From Nocardia sp. NBC_00403 (GTDB lineage: Bacteria; Actinomycetota; Actinomycetes; Mycobacteriales; Mycobacteriaceae), in the NCBI RefSeq assembly GCF_036046055.1, contig NZ_CP107939.1:248001-312000 (forward strand): a stretch of 64,000 nucleotides of DNA, given 5' to 3'. Of this stretch, positions 9,528 through 19,143 are shown one piece after another (the stretch's first letter is position 1; each line of letters opens with the position of its first letter). Made by a program: the position numbers and the translations under genes. The notes below the pieces were generated by a model. That model did no database searches and was not told the DNA's origin. It saw nothing but the letters and a program-made list of their open reading frames with translations.

Positions 9528-10412
9528 TCAGCGCTGCGGAATCAGCGCCAGCTGGCGGCTTTGCGCGACGACCGCACCAGTGGAATCGAGAATCAGCTGA
9601 TCCTCGTCGAACATGCGGCCGCCGACCTCGTGGGTGGTCGCGATGATCCGCAGCCAGCCGGGGGCGGGCCTGCGGCGCAGGTAGGTGGTCATCTGGACGG
9701 TCGGAGCCCAGCCGAAGTGGCCGAGGTTCATCGGGACCGGCGGGCTCATATCGGCCGACATCATCGCGAAGAACATCGAGACATCGGGATCGCGCTGATC
9801 GCCCGCGCGTGGGCGCATCCACAGCCGCAGTCGCGGTTCGGCCTGCTCGCCGTCCAGGAACCTGGCCCACTCGCGGTCGATGTAGAGCTCCGCGCCCTGG
9901 CCCACGTGCACGATGCTGCCCATCGCGGAGCCGGATTCGTAGCCGACGGCGTCGGCGGGCGGCGCGGCGGGCATATCGCCGTGCTGCGGTGCGTACAGCG
10001 GATCGGCGTCGTCGAGGTGTCCGAAGGTGAAGGCGGTTCGCACCAGACTGCGCCCGTCCTGGATCAGGGTCGTATCCGCCAGGCAGATCTGACGGCCCAC
10101 TTTCCGGATGCGTACCTCGTACTCGACTGCACCGGGCTCCGGAGCGCCGAGGAAGTCGGAGCTGGCCGCGATGGGCGCCATCGCGACGAGTGCCGGATCG
10201 GAGGCGCGCAGCCAGTTGGTGGCCGCCGCGGCGCTGGCCGCGACCATCGTGCCGCCGTGCACCTTTTTGCCGATCGTCCAGATCTTGTCGATGATGCCGA
10301 GGTAGCGACCGGTGTCGGGGGTGGTCGCGGACAGTTCGGTCAGCGCGCATACGCGGCTGAACGGCGCGTCGGTCTCGGTGTCCCGCTCGAGGTCCACGGT
10401 CAGCTCCGGCAT
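9528..10412 (-). CDS. Thioesterase (hot-dog fold, TesB-like) family protein
   Basis: A 294-aa protein resembling the mycobacterial Rv0499/TesB-like group: two hot-dog halves, with GKKVHGGTMVAASAAAATNW (about residues 48-67) in the first and a MNLGHFGWAPTVQMTTYLRR stretch in the second. It probably hydrolyses acyl-CoA or binds acyl chains; no experimental substrate is known to me. The start is the ATG at 10412 (MPELTVDLE); the frame continues upstream but without family similarity. It lies between the TIM-barrel protein gene and proC. Confidence 0.8.
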   Translation of the reverse strand: MPELTVDLERDTETDAPFSRVCALTELSATTPDTGRYLGIIDKIWTIGKKVHGGTMVAASAAAATNWLRASDPALVAMAPIAASSDFLGAPEPGAVEYEVRIRKVGRQICLADTTLIQDGRSLVRTAFTFGHLDDADPLYAPQHGDMPAAPPADAVGYESGSAMGSIVHVGQGAELYIDREWARFLDGEQAEPRLRLWMRPRAGDQRDPDVSMFFAMMSADMSPPVPMNLGHFGWAPTVQMTTYLRRRPAPGWLRIIATTHEVGGRMFDEDQLILDSTGAVVAQSRQLALIPQR

Positions 10413-10560
10413 CGTCACTCCTGTCGTTCCTGTGCCGCATCGGCGGTCCGCGGCGATAGCCGAGACACCACGCTTATCCGATACCCGGCGTTCGTACAGC
10501 GTAGAACGACCGGATTCGGCGTCCGCATTCCCCTCCGGCGAGCGTGGGCGAACGACCTCG

Positions 10561-11565
10561 TCACACCTGGCCGGCGTGGCTCGGCGCGGGCGCGGGAGTA
10601 GGCGCCATGCCATTGAGATGCTCTCTGGCGAACGCGAGCGTGCGGTGCAGCATCGCCGCACGGTCTTGAGTCGTGCGTGCGCTCTGGGTATTGATCTCGG
10701 CGACCGCATGTCCGGAGAAACCGGTGCGCACCAGCGCCGCGCACAGCTCCACACAGGGCTGGGTGCCCTCGCCGGGCACCAGATGCTCGTCGTGTGCGGC
10801 ACCGCGGCCGTCGGCGAGATGCAGATGCGCGAGGCCATGCCCCATCCGCCCGGCCAGCGCCAGCGGATCGGCGCCCGCGGTCGCGGTGTGCGAGAGGTCG
10901 AGGGTGTAGTGCCGGTATCCGACATCGGTCGGATCGTAGGACTGACTGAACGCGGTCACGCCGAGCCCCGGCCCGCCGCGCCGCTCCAGCCGCTTGACCG
11001 AACCGGCGCCACGACCGAACAGGGTGTCCGCGCGCATCGGGAACATATTCTCGACCGCGACAATGACGGTGCTGTGCTCCTCCAGCTCACCGACCTGATC
11101 GGCGAAGCCCTCCGCATAACGGCGCTGCCACCGGAACGGCGGATGCACAACCACGGTGCTCGCGCCGAGCGCCTCGGCGGTGCGCACACTGCGCTCCAGC
11201 TTGGCGACCGGATCCGAGCCCCACACTCGCTGCGAGATGAGCAGGCACGGCGCGTGCACCGCGATCACAGGCATGGAGTATTTACGGGCGTAGGCCTGCA
11301 CAGTGGCGATGCTCTGACTGGCGGGCTCGGCCCAGACCATCAACTCGATGCCGTCGTAACCGAGTTCGGCCGCGTAGCGGAAGGCCGCTTCGGTGTTCTG
11401 TGGATACACCGACGCCGTCGAAAGACCGACCAATATCTGCCGCTGTCCGCCGACGCACGCGGGCTCGCCGGGCGAGTGGGATTCGGTGCGCACGCCCGTA
11501 CCCAGTACGTCCGCGCCGACCACACTTCCCACCTGTGTGTCGTCTGCCTGCCCGATGTTCCCCAC
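10561..11565 (-). CDS. Sugar phosphate isomerase/epimerase family TIM-barrel protein
   Basis: A 334-aa xylose-isomerase-like barrel, the positional counterpart of Rv0498. The N-terminal strand ILVGLSTASVYP and metal-ligand-type segments VIVAVENMFP, YTLDLSHTATAG and HLHLADGRGAAHDEHLVPGE are present, giving the Glu/Asp/His set expected for divalent-metal binding. The first 40 residues precede the barrel and may be an overlong start. The ORF ends 13 bp after the stop of the repeat-rich membrane protein upstream, consistent with one transcript. The substrate is unknown. Confidence 0.85.
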   Translation of the reverse strand: MGNIGQADDTQVGSVVGADVLGTGVRTESHSPGEPACVGGQRQILVGLSTASVYPQNTEAAFRYAAELGYDGIELMVWAEPASQSIATVQAYARKYSMPVIAVHAPCLLISQRVWGSDPVAKLERSVRTAEALGASTVVVHPPFRWQRRYAEGFADQVGELEEHSTVIVAVENMFPMRADTLFGRGAGSVKRLERRGGPGLGVTAFSQSYDPTDVGYRHYTLDLSHTATAGADPLALAGRMGHGLAHLHLADGRGAAHDEHLVPGEGTQPCVELCAALVRTGFSGHAVAEINTQSARTTQDRAAMLHRTLAFAREHLNGMAPTPAPAPSHAGQV

Positions 11566-11577
11566 AGCAGCTCCTAC

Positions 11578-13338
11578 TCAGTTCGTACTGAGAAGAAAGG
11601 CTAGCGGCCCGAGCGTGACAAAGATGCCGACGACGACGGCGATCACCGTGCTGAGGATGTCGTCGGTCCTGCGCAGTATCCGAACCAGCGCCACCAGGCC
11701 GAGAATCACGATCATCGCCAGGGCCAGCGCCACCCAGGGGAGCATCTCCCACATCCGCTCGAACCCCTTGAACAGCAACATGCCGGCGACCGCGGCGCCG
11801 GTGCTCTGCCCGCCGAGGATCATCCACTGCCGCCGATTGGCGTCGTACTCGGCCTTGCGCGCGACCCGCGAACGGCGCGACGACATGATCCCCGACCGCT
11901 CCGAATCCGGATGCTCGTCGAGGTCGTCCTCGTCGTCCTCCAGCGGGTCCGCATCCACCTCGAACTGCGGGTGCACATCGGTGTGGCCCTGCATATCGTC
12001 CAGGTCGATGATGTCGAGGGCGCGGCCCGCGTCGCGTTTCCCGCGGCCACGCTTACCTCGACCGCCCTCGCGTCTACTCGCGCGCGCGGCCTCCTCGCGT
12101 TCGGCCCGCTCGACCTCGTCGCGCAGCAGGTCACCCGCCACCGTCTGACCGGAAACCAGCTGCTGATCCTGACTGGCCAGCGACCACCCTGCGGTCGGAA
12201 TCCCACCGGATTCGGGCGCCAGATCGTTGTTCGGGGTCGGCGCGTGGTGTCTTCGTGCCGACCACGCGGGCAGGCCGGCATCGGCAGAGCGTCGGGATGA
12301 TCTTCGCGGTGGCTCCGGAGGCGGCTCCGGACTCGGAGCCCGGTTGCCTCGCGGCGGGGCCTCCGGCAACGGCGAAAGCGGCATCGGCGCCGATTCGGGC
12401 GCGAACCCGTTGGGCGCGGGCGACCACGGCGCGGGCGACGGCCCGACGTCGAGTGCCTCCTCCGCACGGCGGACGTCGAGTGCCTCCTCCGCACGGCGAC
12501 GGGCAGCCCTGCCGGTTTTGGCTCCGTTGTTTCCCGCCTGGCCGTTGAGCGACCCACGGTCGGCGAGCGGGTCGGCTCGACCTGCCTCGTGCAGCGGCCG
12601 TACCTCGGTGGTTTCCTCGTCGGGATCGCGCCTGCGCCTGCGACCGGTGCGCCCGGAACCGAGCGGCGGCGCGCTGTCGCCCGACAGCGGATCGGCCCCA
12701 TAGGGATCGACCGGTGCATACGGATCGACGGGGGCATAGGGGTCGGGCGCGGCATGCGACGACAACGGATCGGCGGGCGCGGCATGTCGGGAAGCCGGCA
12801 TGTCCCGCCCCGGCATGACCCGGCTCGAGCGGCCGGGCAACGGATCCGGCTCGGGCGCAGCGTAATCCGACAACGGGTCATAGCGCGTGATCGGCCCCGA
12901 CATCGGCGAATAGCTCGGCAGCTCCGACGCGGGCGGCGGGGGGGCGTACGAAACCGGTTCCGGTGCAGGCGCTTCGAACGCCGACGGCTGATATGCCGCG
13001 GGTTCGTATGCGGCGGGCTCGCGCACCGATGGCTGATATGCCGCGGGTTCGTATGCGGCGGGCTCACGCACCGATGGCTGGTAGGCCGACGGTTCATACG
13101 CGGGTTCATACGCGGCAGGCTCATACGACGGCGCGTCGAGCGCCGGTTCATCGGGCGCGGCATGCGAGGAGCGACCGCCGCCGGCCGGGATGACAGGCAG
13201 ATCGCCCGTCAGCTCCGCGACCGAGATCCCTCGGCCGCTGCGCCTACGCCTGCCACCGCCACCGGAGGACGACGAACCCTGCTGACCATTGCGGGCCAGC
13301 AGTTCGGCCACCGATAGCTGTTTGGAGTCATCACTCAT
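11578..13338 (-). CDS. Repeat-rich conserved membrane protein (Rv0497-like)
   Basis: The 586-aa protein starts with the conserved actinobacterial signature SVAELLARNG, has a second SVAELTGDLPVIP copy near residue 40, and ends with two or three hydrophobic segments (last 100 residues). Between them lies a long Pro/Ala/Tyr-rich low-complexity region built of 15-residue units such as YEPAAYQPSVREPAA, plus PYAPVD repeats. The mycobacterial counterpart is about 310 aa, so the middle is expanded here. Most of the chain is probably cytoplasmic and disordered. It shares a 4-bp overlap with the Ppx/GppA gene. No function is assigned. Confidence 0.82.
   Translation of the reverse strand: MSDDSKQLSVAELLARNGQQGSSSSGGGGRRRRSGRGISVAELTGDLPVIPAGGGRSSHAAPDEPALDAPSYEPAAYEPAYEPSAYQPSVREPAAYEPAAYQPSVREPAAYEPAAYQPSAFEAPAPEPVSYAPPPPASELPSYSPMSGPITRYDPLSDYAAPEPDPLPGRSSRVMPGRDMPASRHAAPADPLSSHAAPDPYAPVDPYAPVDPYGADPLSGDSAPPLGSGRTGRRRRRDPDEETTEVRPLHEAGRADPLADRGSLNGQAGNNGAKTGRAARRRAEEALDVRRAEEALDVGPSPAPWSPAPNGFAPESAPMPLSPLPEAPPRGNRAPSPEPPPEPPRRSSRRSADAGLPAWSARRHHAPTPNNDLAPESGGIPTAGWSLASQDQQLVSGQTVAGDLLRDEVERAEREEAARASRREGGRGKRGRGKRDAGRALDIIDLDDMQGHTDVHPQFEVDADPLEDDEDDLDEHPDSERSGIMSSRRSRVARKAEYDANRRQWMILGGQSTGAAVAGMLLFKGFERMWEMLPWVALALAMIVILGLVALVRILRRTDDILSTVIAVVVGIFVTLGPLAFLLSTN
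12445..12498. repeat. Exact 27-bp tandem duplication inside the Rv0497-like gene
   Basis: The 27-bp unit starting GACGTCGAGTGCCTCC occurs twice without a gap (12445-12471, 12472-12498). In the protein it doubles the segment RRAEEALDV. Identity at every base implies a recent slippage event. Confidence 0.9.
12986..13065. repeat. 45-bp tandem repeats coding for YEPAAYQPSVREPAA units
   Basis: The 35-bp block beginning GGCTGATATGCCGCGGG recurs at 12986 and 13031 (period 45 bp, 15 codons), with a third, diverged copy after 13076. The repeats keep the reading frame of the membrane protein. Confidence 0.88.
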
Positions 13339-14369
13339 GGCGACACCGTTTCGATCGGGCCCGATAGCGCGGCGCCACCACCGGGTGCGGGCCTGCCGGT
13401 CTCCGCAGCCGGTCCCGGTGAGCTCGTCGCTCGGGGTCCGCCGTTCATGTCGGTATCCAGTTTGCGCAGGATCAGCCCCTCACGCAGTGCCCACGGACAA
13501 ATCTCGAGGGTATCCAGCGATAGTGCCCGCATACTCGCCTCCGCGACCAATGCGCCAGCCACCAATTGCTGTGACCGATCGGAACTTACGCCTTCCAATT
13601 CTGCACGGTCCGACGCTGTCATTCGCGAGATGAAAGCAATCAGTTGGCGCAGACCTGAGCTGGTGAGTGTACGGCGCACCCGCAGTCCCGCAGAAGAGGG
13701 TGCCGCTCCGGTCAACCGAGCCAGCGAGCGGAAGGTCTTCGACGTGCCGACGGCAAGGTCCGGCTTACCCGCGTCCAGCAGCTGTTTGGTGGGCAGCACC
13801 AGCTCGGCGTCGAGCCAGTCGCGCAGCACGGCGACGCGTCGCTTGCCCGGTGGATCCTCGCGTAGCCACTCGCGAGTCAGCCGACCGGCGCCGAGTTGCA
13901 GCGACAGCGCGACATCGGGTTCCTCGTCGCCGCCATTGGTCATTTCCAACGAGCCGCCACCGATGTCGAGATTGAGGATGCGGCCCGCGCTCCAGCCGTA
14001 CCAGCGGCGCACCGCGAGGAAAGTCGACCTGGCCTCGTCGACGCCGGAAAGTACCCGCAGCTCGACGCCGGCCTCGGCCAGCACCCTGGCGAGCACCTCT
14101 TCGGAGTTGGTGGCCTCGCGCAGCGCCGAGGTCGCGAAGGGCATCAGCTCGACGCACTTGGAGGTCTCGGCGATGCTGGCGAATTCGGCGACGGTCGCGA
14201 TAAGCCGTTCGGCCCCCTGGACAGTGATCCGACCTGCGCCGTCCATGTTCTCCGACAACCGTAACGTCGCCTTTGTCGAGCTCATCGGCATCGGGTGGCC
14301 ACCACGATGGGCGTCCACCACGAGCAGATGGACGGTATTGCTTCCGACATCGAGTACCCCAAGCCGCAC
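13335..14369 (-). CDS. Ppx/GppA phosphatase family protein (exopolyphosphatase-like)
   Basis: A 344-aa ASKHA-fold phosphatase matching Rv0496 (Ppx1). It starts at GTG 14369 with the phosphate-binding [18 protein letters not shown] loop; a second phosphate loop, [11 protein letters not shown], lies near residue 135. Such proteins remove terminal phosphate from polyphosphate or hydrolyse pppGpp; the short actinobacterial type acts on short polyphosphate. Its stop overlaps the membrane protein start by 4 bp. It is divergent from the Cys-rich protein gene at 14435. Confidence 0.88.
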   Translation of the reverse strand: MRLGVLDVGSNTVHLLVVDAHRGGHPMPMSSTKATLRLSENMDGAGRITVQGAERLIATVAEFASIAETSKCVELMPFATSALREATNSEEVLARVLAEAGVELRVLSGVDEARSTFLAVRRWYGWSAGRILNLDIGGGSLEMTNGGDEEPDVALSLQLGAGRLTREWLREDPPGKRRVAVLRDWLDAELVLPTKQLLDAGKPDLAVGTSKTFRSLARLTGAAPSSAGLRVRRTLTSSGLRQLIAFISRMTASDRAELEGVSSDRSQQLVAGALVAEASMRALSLDTLEICPWALREGLILRKLDTDMNGGPRATSSPGPAAETGRPAPGGGAALSGPIETVSP

Positions 14370-14434
14370 ATGAACACGGTACTGGGTGAACCGGGGCTTT
14401 AGACGAGGCGACCGAACTGTTAGCGTCTCGAGGT

Positions 14435-15316
14435 GTGACGGTAGGCGTATCCGCGAACGGCCCAGCCCGGCCCCGACCAGCCGAGAAGATCCAACCGACT
14501 CCCGAAGTGGGTCTCGATTTCCCGCGGGAGTGGATCGAGTTCGTCGATCCAGCAAACAGCGAGCATCTGATCGCCGCGGACCTGACGTGGTTGCTGTCAC
14601 GCTGGACATGTGTCTTCGGCACGCCGGCGTGCCAGGGAATCCTCAGCGACCGCCCCGACGACGGCTGCTGCTCGCATGGCGCTTTCATGTCAGGCAAGGA
14701 AGACCGCAAGCGGCTGGAAGCCTCTGTGAAAATGCTCACACCAGAGGACTGGCAGCTGATGGACAAGGCCAAGAATGTGGGCGGCAAGGTCACCAAGCAG
14801 GGCTATCTCGACGTCGATGAGCTGGAAGAGGAGCCCGCGCTTCGCACCCGGCGATTCGACGGGGCGTGCATTTTCCTCAACCGCCCCGATTTCGAGGGTG
14901 GTGCCGGCTGCGCCTTGCACACGATGGCGCTGCGCAAAGGTATCGAGCCGCTGGAAGTGAAGCCGGACGTGTGCTGGCAGCTGCCCATCCGGCGCACCAT
15001 GGAGTGGGTCGACCGTCCCGACGGCGTCCAGATCCTGCGCACCACCATCACCGAATACGATCGGCGCGGCTGGGGCAGCGGAGGTTTGGACCTGGCGTGG
15101 TACTGCACCAGTTCCCCTGACGCCCATGTCGCCGCGCGCCCGGTGTGGCAGTCCTATGCAGCCGAACTCAAAGAACTACTCGGCGAACCTGCCTACGAGG
15201 CGCTGGCGAGGCACTGCAAGCGCAGAGAAGGACTCGGCCTGATCGCTATTCATCCGGCGACCGTGAACGCCGATCGAATGAAGGCGGACGCACCGATTTC
15301 CGACCAATCCGCGTGA
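14435..15316 (+). CDS. Conserved Cys-rich protein (Rv0495c family)
   Basis: A 293-aa cytosolic protein conserved across Mycobacteriales next to the Ppx gene. Cysteines are arranged in clusters typical of zinc- or iron-chelating YkgJ/DUF3109-like proteins: [12 protein letters not shown] (about residues 57-68), [25 protein letters not shown] and YCTSS. The metal and role are unknown. The GTG start at 14435 leaves a short divergent promoter region of 65 bp shared with the Ppx/GppA gene. Confidence 0.82.
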   Translation: MTVGVSANGPARPRPAEKIQPTPEVGLDFPREWIEFVDPANSEHLIAADLTWLLSRWTCVFGTPACQGILSDRPDDGCCSHGAFMSGKEDRKRLEASVKMLTPEDWQLMDKAKNVGGKVTKQGYLDVDELEEEPALRTRRFDGACIFLNRPDFEGGAGCALHTMALRKGIEPLEVKPDVCWQLPIRRTMEWVDRPDGVQILRTTITEYDRRGWGSGGLDLAWYCTSSPDAHVAARPVWQSYAAELKELLGEPAYEALARHCKRREGLGLIAIHPATVNADRMKADAPISDQSA

Positions 15317-15385
15317 GGTTTTCATAGCGGGTGGTTCACCTGCGCGCCATGCGAGCGTCACCAATATGGGGTTTGATGTGCGGTC

Positions 15386-15715
15386 ATGTTGAAGAAAGCC
15401 GTCACCCTGACAACCATCGCCGTCGGAGCCACCCTCGCCATGAGCGGCGCCGCGCATGCGGAACCCAATGGCGACCCGGCCAAATACGCCGATTTCACCG
15501 CCGACTTCCTGCCCGCCAACACCCCTGAGGCGCTCAATGCGGCAAAGGAGGGCAAGAACCTGATCATGAGCCCGTACGGCGTCACCCACACCATCGCTTG
15601 CCGCGGCACCAGCGCCGCGGATGTCTACGACTGCATGCAGGAAGACGCCCTCGGCTGGATCAGCCTGCGCAAGACCGACACCCCCGTCGGTCCCACCTGG
15701 CTCTACCTGCCCTGA
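15386..15715 (+). CDS. Small secreted protein of unknown function
   Basis: A 109-aa protein with a clear Sec signal peptide (MLKKAVTLTTIAVGATLAMS, cleavage likely after AHA at about residue 25). The mature domain has two cysteines (TIACRGTSAADVYDCMQED) that could form a disulfide. No family is recognised. A weak hairpin terminator follows at 15728. Confidence 0.75.
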   Translation: MLKKAVTLTTIAVGATLAMSGAAHAEPNGDPAKYADFTADFLPANTPEALNAAKEGKNLIMSPYGVTHTIACRGTSAADVYDCMQEDALGWISLRKTDTPVGPTWLYLP

Positions 15716-15727
15716 GATCGCGGCGAC

Positions 15728-15751
15728 GCCGAGGTTGTCGGGGGCCTCGGC
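15728..15751. terminator. Hairpin between the secreted protein gene and regX3
   Basis: GCCGAGG pairs perfectly with CCTCGGC across a 10-nt loop in the 61-bp gap between two convergent genes. There is no T-tract, so it may work poorly as an intrinsic terminator. Confidence 0.45.
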
Positions 15752-15776
15752 GGATTCGCCTCGAGAAATCGCCTCG

Positions 15777-16466
15777 TCACGCCTCGAGTTTGTAGCCGAG
15801 GCCGCGCACCGTCACCAGATGTTCCGGCTTGGCCGGATCGCCCTCGATCTTCGAGCGCAGGCGCTTGACGTGGACATCGAGGGTCTTGGTGTCACCGACG
15901 TAATCGGCACCCCAGACCCGGTCGATCAGCTGGCCACGGGTCAGCACCCGGCCGGAATTACGCAGCAGATATTCGAGCAGGTCGAATTCCTTCAGCGGCA
16001 GGGTGACCTGCTTGCCGTTCACGTGCACGGTGTGCCGGTCGACATCCATCCGGACCGGCCCGGCTTCCAGCACGCCGCTCTCGTTGCCGCCGTCGAGTTC
16101 GTCGCCCGCGCCGCGGCGCAGCACGGCCCGAATCCGTGCGATGAGTTCGCGTGCCGAGTACGGCTTGGTCACGTAGTCGTCGGCGCCGAGCTCGAGCCCG
16201 ACCACCTTGTCGATCTCGCTGTCGCGCGCGGTCACCATGATGACCGGGACCCCGCTGCGGGTGCGCAGCTGCTTGCACACGTCGGTGCCGCTCATGCCGG
16301 GCAGCATGAGGTCCAGCAGCACGATATCGGCGCCGGAGCGGTCGAATTCGGCGAGCGCGGATGGTCCGTCACCGACGACGGTGACCTCGAAACCCTCCTT
16401 GCGCAGCAGGAACGCGAGCGGATCGGCCAGCGACTCCTCATCCTCGACGATCAGAACACTCGTCAT
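15777..16466 (-). CDS. regX3: Two-component response regulator RegX3
   Basis: A 229-aa OmpR/PhoB-family regulator. The receiver domain contains the acidic pair in VEDEE, the phosphoacceptor Asp in [12 protein letters not shown] (about residue 52) and the switch Lys in VTKPYS; the C-terminal winged helix includes [15 protein letters not shown]. In mycobacteria RegX3 drives the phosphate-starvation response. The start overlaps the senX3 stop by 4 bp, so sensor and regulator are translationally coupled, with senX3 first. Confidence 0.95.
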   Translation of the reverse strand: MTSVLIVEDEESLADPLAFLLRKEGFEVTVVGDGPSALAEFDRSGADIVLLDLMLPGMSGTDVCKQLRTRSGVPVIMVTARDSEIDKVVGLELGADDYVTKPYSARELIARIRAVLRRGAGDELDGGNESGVLEAGPVRMDVDRHTVHVNGKQVTLPLKEFDLLEYLLRNSGRVLTRGQLIDRVWGADYVGDTKTLDVHVKRLRSKIEGDPAKPEHLVTVRGLGYKLEA

Positions 16467-17698
16467 CTGCGTGCCTCCACACCATTGGGTCTGCTCGGCC
16501 CCGAAGGGCGCGGGCTGATTTCTCTCATGCTCACCACGGAGCCGTCGACCTCGTCGTCGCTATCGGCCTCGAGATGGGCGGGTATTCGCAAGGTGAACGT
16601 CGAACCGGTGCCCAGCTTGCTCCACAGGGTGATCTCACCGTTGTGGTTGGCGGCTACGTGCTTGACGATAGCCAGCCCGAGCCCGGTACCGCCGGTGGCG
16701 CGCGAGCGCGCCTTGTCGGACCGGAAGAAGCGTTCGAAAACCCGTTCCTGATCTTCCTTGGCGATGCCGATGCCACGATCGGTCACGGCCATCGCGACGT
16801 GATCGCCGCGCAGCGACCGGCTCACCGACACGTGTGAGCCCGCCAGCGAGTACGCGATCGCGTTCTCCACCAGGTTGGACAGGGCCGTGACCAGCAGAGT
16901 TTCGTCGCCGAGCACCTCGAGCCCGCTGGGCCGGTCGGTGCTGACGGTGATGCCCGCCGCCTCGGCCGCGGTGCGCGAGCGGTCGACCGCCTGCATCACC
17001 ACCGTGTCCACGTCGACCACTTCGAGCTCGGGCAGCTTTTCCGCGCCCTGCAGCCGCGACAGCGCGATCAGTTCGGTCACCATTTTGCCCAGGCGCCTGG
17101 ACTCGCCGAGCACCCGCTGGCCGAAGTGGCGCACTGCTTCGGGGTCGTCGGCGGACTCCAGCATGGCCTCGGCGAGCAGACTCATCGCACCGACCGGGGT
17201 CTTGAGCTCGTGGCTGACATTCGCGACGAAATCCCGGCGCGTGGCTTCCATCCTGGCCTGCTCGGAGTCGTCGTCGGCGAACAGCACGGTGAAGCTGGTC
17301 TCCTCGCGCGACAACTGCCTGGCCACGCCGCGCACCGCGATCCTGCTGCGGCCCGGCATCGGGTTCTTCGCGGTGAGGTCGAATTCGGCGGACTCACCGG
17401 TGGCCAGGACCTTCTCCACCGCGGCCCACGCGCGTTCGTCGAGCAGCCGGTTGCGGACGAGGCCGAGTTCCTCGGCGCGCGGGTTCACCAGCACCACGTC
17501 GCGATACTCGTCGACCACTGCGATGCCGCTCTCGGAGGCAAGAACGATGAGGTCGAGCACCTGCGACATCGTGAGCCCCGAGTCGGCCTGCCTGCGCGCG
17601 GCTTGCCTGGCGTTCATGAACGGGATCAGTAGCCCGCCGACTGCCAGTCCGACAACAGCCGCGAGGACTGCCAACAGTACGGCCTGCGGAACACTCAC
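16463..17698 (-). CDS. senX3: Two-component sensor histidine kinase SenX3
   Basis: A 411-aa membrane sensor kinase, GTG start at 17698. Two closely spaced N-terminal hydrophobic segments ([20 protein letters not shown]) are followed by a PAS-like domain, the phosphorylated His in [13 protein letters not shown] (about residue 165), an N box [10 protein letters not shown] and G boxes [10 protein letters not shown] and [10 protein letters not shown]. It senses phosphate status together with the Pst system in mycobacteria. A three-repeat array about 80 bp upstream may bind RegX3. Confidence 0.95.
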   Translation of the reverse strand: MSVPQAVLLAVLAAVVGLAVGGLLIPFMNARQAARRQADSGLTMSQVLDLIVLASESGIAVVDEYRDVVLVNPRAEELGLVRNRLLDERAWAAVEKVLATGESAEFDLTAKNPMPGRSRIAVRGVARQLSREETSFTVLFADDDSEQARMEATRRDFVANVSHELKTPVGAMSLLAEAMLESADDPEAVRHFGQRVLGESRRLGKMVTELIALSRLQGAEKLPELEVVDVDTVVMQAVDRSRTAAEAAGITVSTDRPSGLEVLGDETLLVTALSNLVENAIAYSLAGSHVSVSRSLRGDHVAMAVTDRGIGIAKEDQERVFERFFRSDKARSRATGGTGLGLAIVKHVAANHNGEITLWSKLGTGSTFTLRIPAHLEADSDDEVDGSVVSMREISPRPSGPSRPNGVEARR

Positions 17699-17778
17699 CC
17701 TTGAATCGTACGGTCGCCGACCGGCAACCCAACTCTGGGTACGAGAAGTTTCGCGCAGGTCATGGGCACTTCCTGCCC

Positions 17779-17806
17779 TGTTAGCCGCGCGTTTACGCGT
17801 TGTTAG
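17779..17806. promoter_or_regulatory. Candidate PhoB-type box array upstream of senX3-regX3
   Basis: Three hexamers, TGTTAG (17779), CGTTTA (17790) and TGTTAG (17801), are spaced exactly 11 bp apart, the spacing used by PhoB/OmpR-family regulators bound head to tail. They lie 81-108 bp upstream of the senX3 start. RegX3 autoregulation is the natural inference. Confidence 0.5.
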
Positions 17807-17894
17807 GCCTGCGGAGGACGGTGCGCGGCACGAGCGGAAATCGGCCATATCCAGCGGACATACCTCGTGCGGCAGCCGCCCCCTCGGGCCGCGC

Positions 17895-18299
17895 TCAGTC
17901 CTCGTCGTCGGCGCCCGACATCGCGGCGCGGACCGCGCTCCCGTGTCGATCGACCCACTCGCCGAGGGCGTAGATCGGATTCAGCAGATCACGTCCCGCC
18001 GCAGTCAGCTCGTACTCGACCCGCGGCGGGGCCTCGGCGTAGCGGCGGCGTTCGATCAGGGTCATCTGCTCCATCCGACGCAGCGTCTGGGTGAGCATCT
18101 TCTGGCTGATGCCGCCGATGGCGGTGCGCAGGTCGCCCGGCCGCATCGGACCCTCGCGCAGCATGTACACGATCACCGGTAGCCACGAGTTGCCGAAGAG
18201 GTCGACCGCCATCCTGGCCGGGCAGTCGGCTTCGAAATCGCCGTACGGCGCGAACTGCGCGGGTTCCGCGACGATCGGCGTGGCAGGTTCGACTGTCAT
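17895..18299 (-). CDS. HxlR-family winged-helix transcriptional regulator
   Basis: A 134-aa regulator with the HxlR core: [20 protein letters not shown] near residue 25, then the [20 protein letters not shown] recognition region and a [13 protein letters not shown] wing. The single cysteine ahead of the HTH is a common redox-sensing position in this family (HypR/QorR). It is divergent, 95 bp apart, from an NAD(P)-binding reductase, its probable target. Confidence 0.9.
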   Translation of the reverse strand: MTVEPATPIVAEPAQFAPYGDFEADCPARMAVDLFGNSWLPVIVYMLREGPMRPGDLRTAIGGISQKMLTQTLRRMEQMTLIERRRYAEAPPRVEYELTAAGRDLLNPIYALGEWVDRHGSAVRAAMSGADDED

Positions 18300-18394
18300 G
18301 ACTCGAGCCTGCCACCGCCGTTGCGCACCCGGAGGTGCCCATCGACTTTCCTAGCGTCATTTCCGAAGACATCCAGACACATCCAGGAGTTGAG

Positions 18395-19060
18395 ATGCGA
18401 ATCGGAATCATCGGCGCCGGGCAGATGGCACAGGCGCTCGGCGGGGGTTGGGCAGCGGCCGGGCACGACATCGTCATCGGGGCGCGCTCGCAAGCCGCGG
18501 CAGACCAACTGGTCGCCACGATCGGACACAGCGCACGAGCGGGCAGCATTGTGGACGCCGCCGAGTTCGGTGCGGTTGTCCTGCTCGCGCTGCCGGTAAG
18601 CGCCCTTGACGCGGTATTGGGCGAAGTCGGCGGAAAACTGGTGGGCCGCACAGTGATCGATTGCACCAATGCGTTCATGCCGGACGCGGCCGCACCGGCG
18701 GGCGTGACCGCATTTGTGCTCTCCGAAGACGCGGTCGCCGAGCGCATTGCGGCGACCGCACTCGGCGCTCACGTGGTGAAGGCGTTCAATGTCTGCGCCG
18801 CCGAGGTATGGGCTTCGGACGCACGAGAATTCGAGGGCCGCAGGCTGGGTGTCCCGATCTGTGGTGACGACCCGGCCGCCGTCCGGCAGGTCTGCGCTCT
18901 GGCCGAAGACCTGAAGCTGCAACCGATTTCGTCCGGTGGCCTGCACCGTGCGAAATACCTGGAGGCGACATCGGTATTCACCGTCGGCCTCTGGTTCAGC
19001 GGGCAGGATGCCAGGGCAATCTTCCCGCCGCTGGATGCCGCCTTCGCGGTCGAGGACTGA
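18395..19060 (+). CDS. NADPH-dependent F420 reductase-like NAD(P)-binding protein
   Basis: A 221-aa single Rossmann-domain protein starting MRIGIIGAGQMAQALG, with VIGARS after the second strand (an arginine there favours NADPH) and a conserved HVVKAFNV segment. It resembles NpdG-like F420:NADP oxidoreductases and related dinucleotide-binding enzymes. The ATG at 18395 has an AGGAG site 5 bp upstream. Its divergent arrangement with the HxlR gene suggests control by that regulator. Confidence 0.82.
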   Translation: MRIGIIGAGQMAQALGGGWAAAGHDIVIGARSQAAADQLVATIGHSARAGSIVDAAEFGAVVLLALPVSALDAVLGEVGGKLVGRTVIDCTNAFMPDAAAPAGVTAFVLSEDAVAERIAATALGAHVVKAFNVCAAEVWASDAREFEGRRLGVPICGDDPAAVRQVCALAEDLKLQPISSGGLHRAKYLEATSVFTVGLWFSGQDARAIFPPLDAAFAVED

Positions 19061-19082
19061 GCGAGGCCGATAGTGCCTGAAG

Positions 19083-19123
19083 AAAGGACGCCTTCTTCGA
19101 ATGATTCGAGGAAGGCGTCCTTT
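19083..19123. terminator. Bidirectional terminator, long near-perfect palindrome
   Basis: AAAGGACGCCTTC (19083-19095) pairs fully with GAAGGCGTCCTTT (19111-19123), and the loop is itself the palindrome TCGAAT-G-ATTCGA. T runs flank both ends, suiting both convergent genes. Confidence 0.9.
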
Positions 19124-19143
19124 TCAGTGCTCCGATGCCGATA

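Noticed and set aside
11393..12148. Long plus-strand open frame opposite the Rv0497-like gene
   Set aside because: High GC leaves long antisense frames open; the sequence is Arg/Ser/Pro-rich without a domain, and the minus frame has the family signature and membrane helices.
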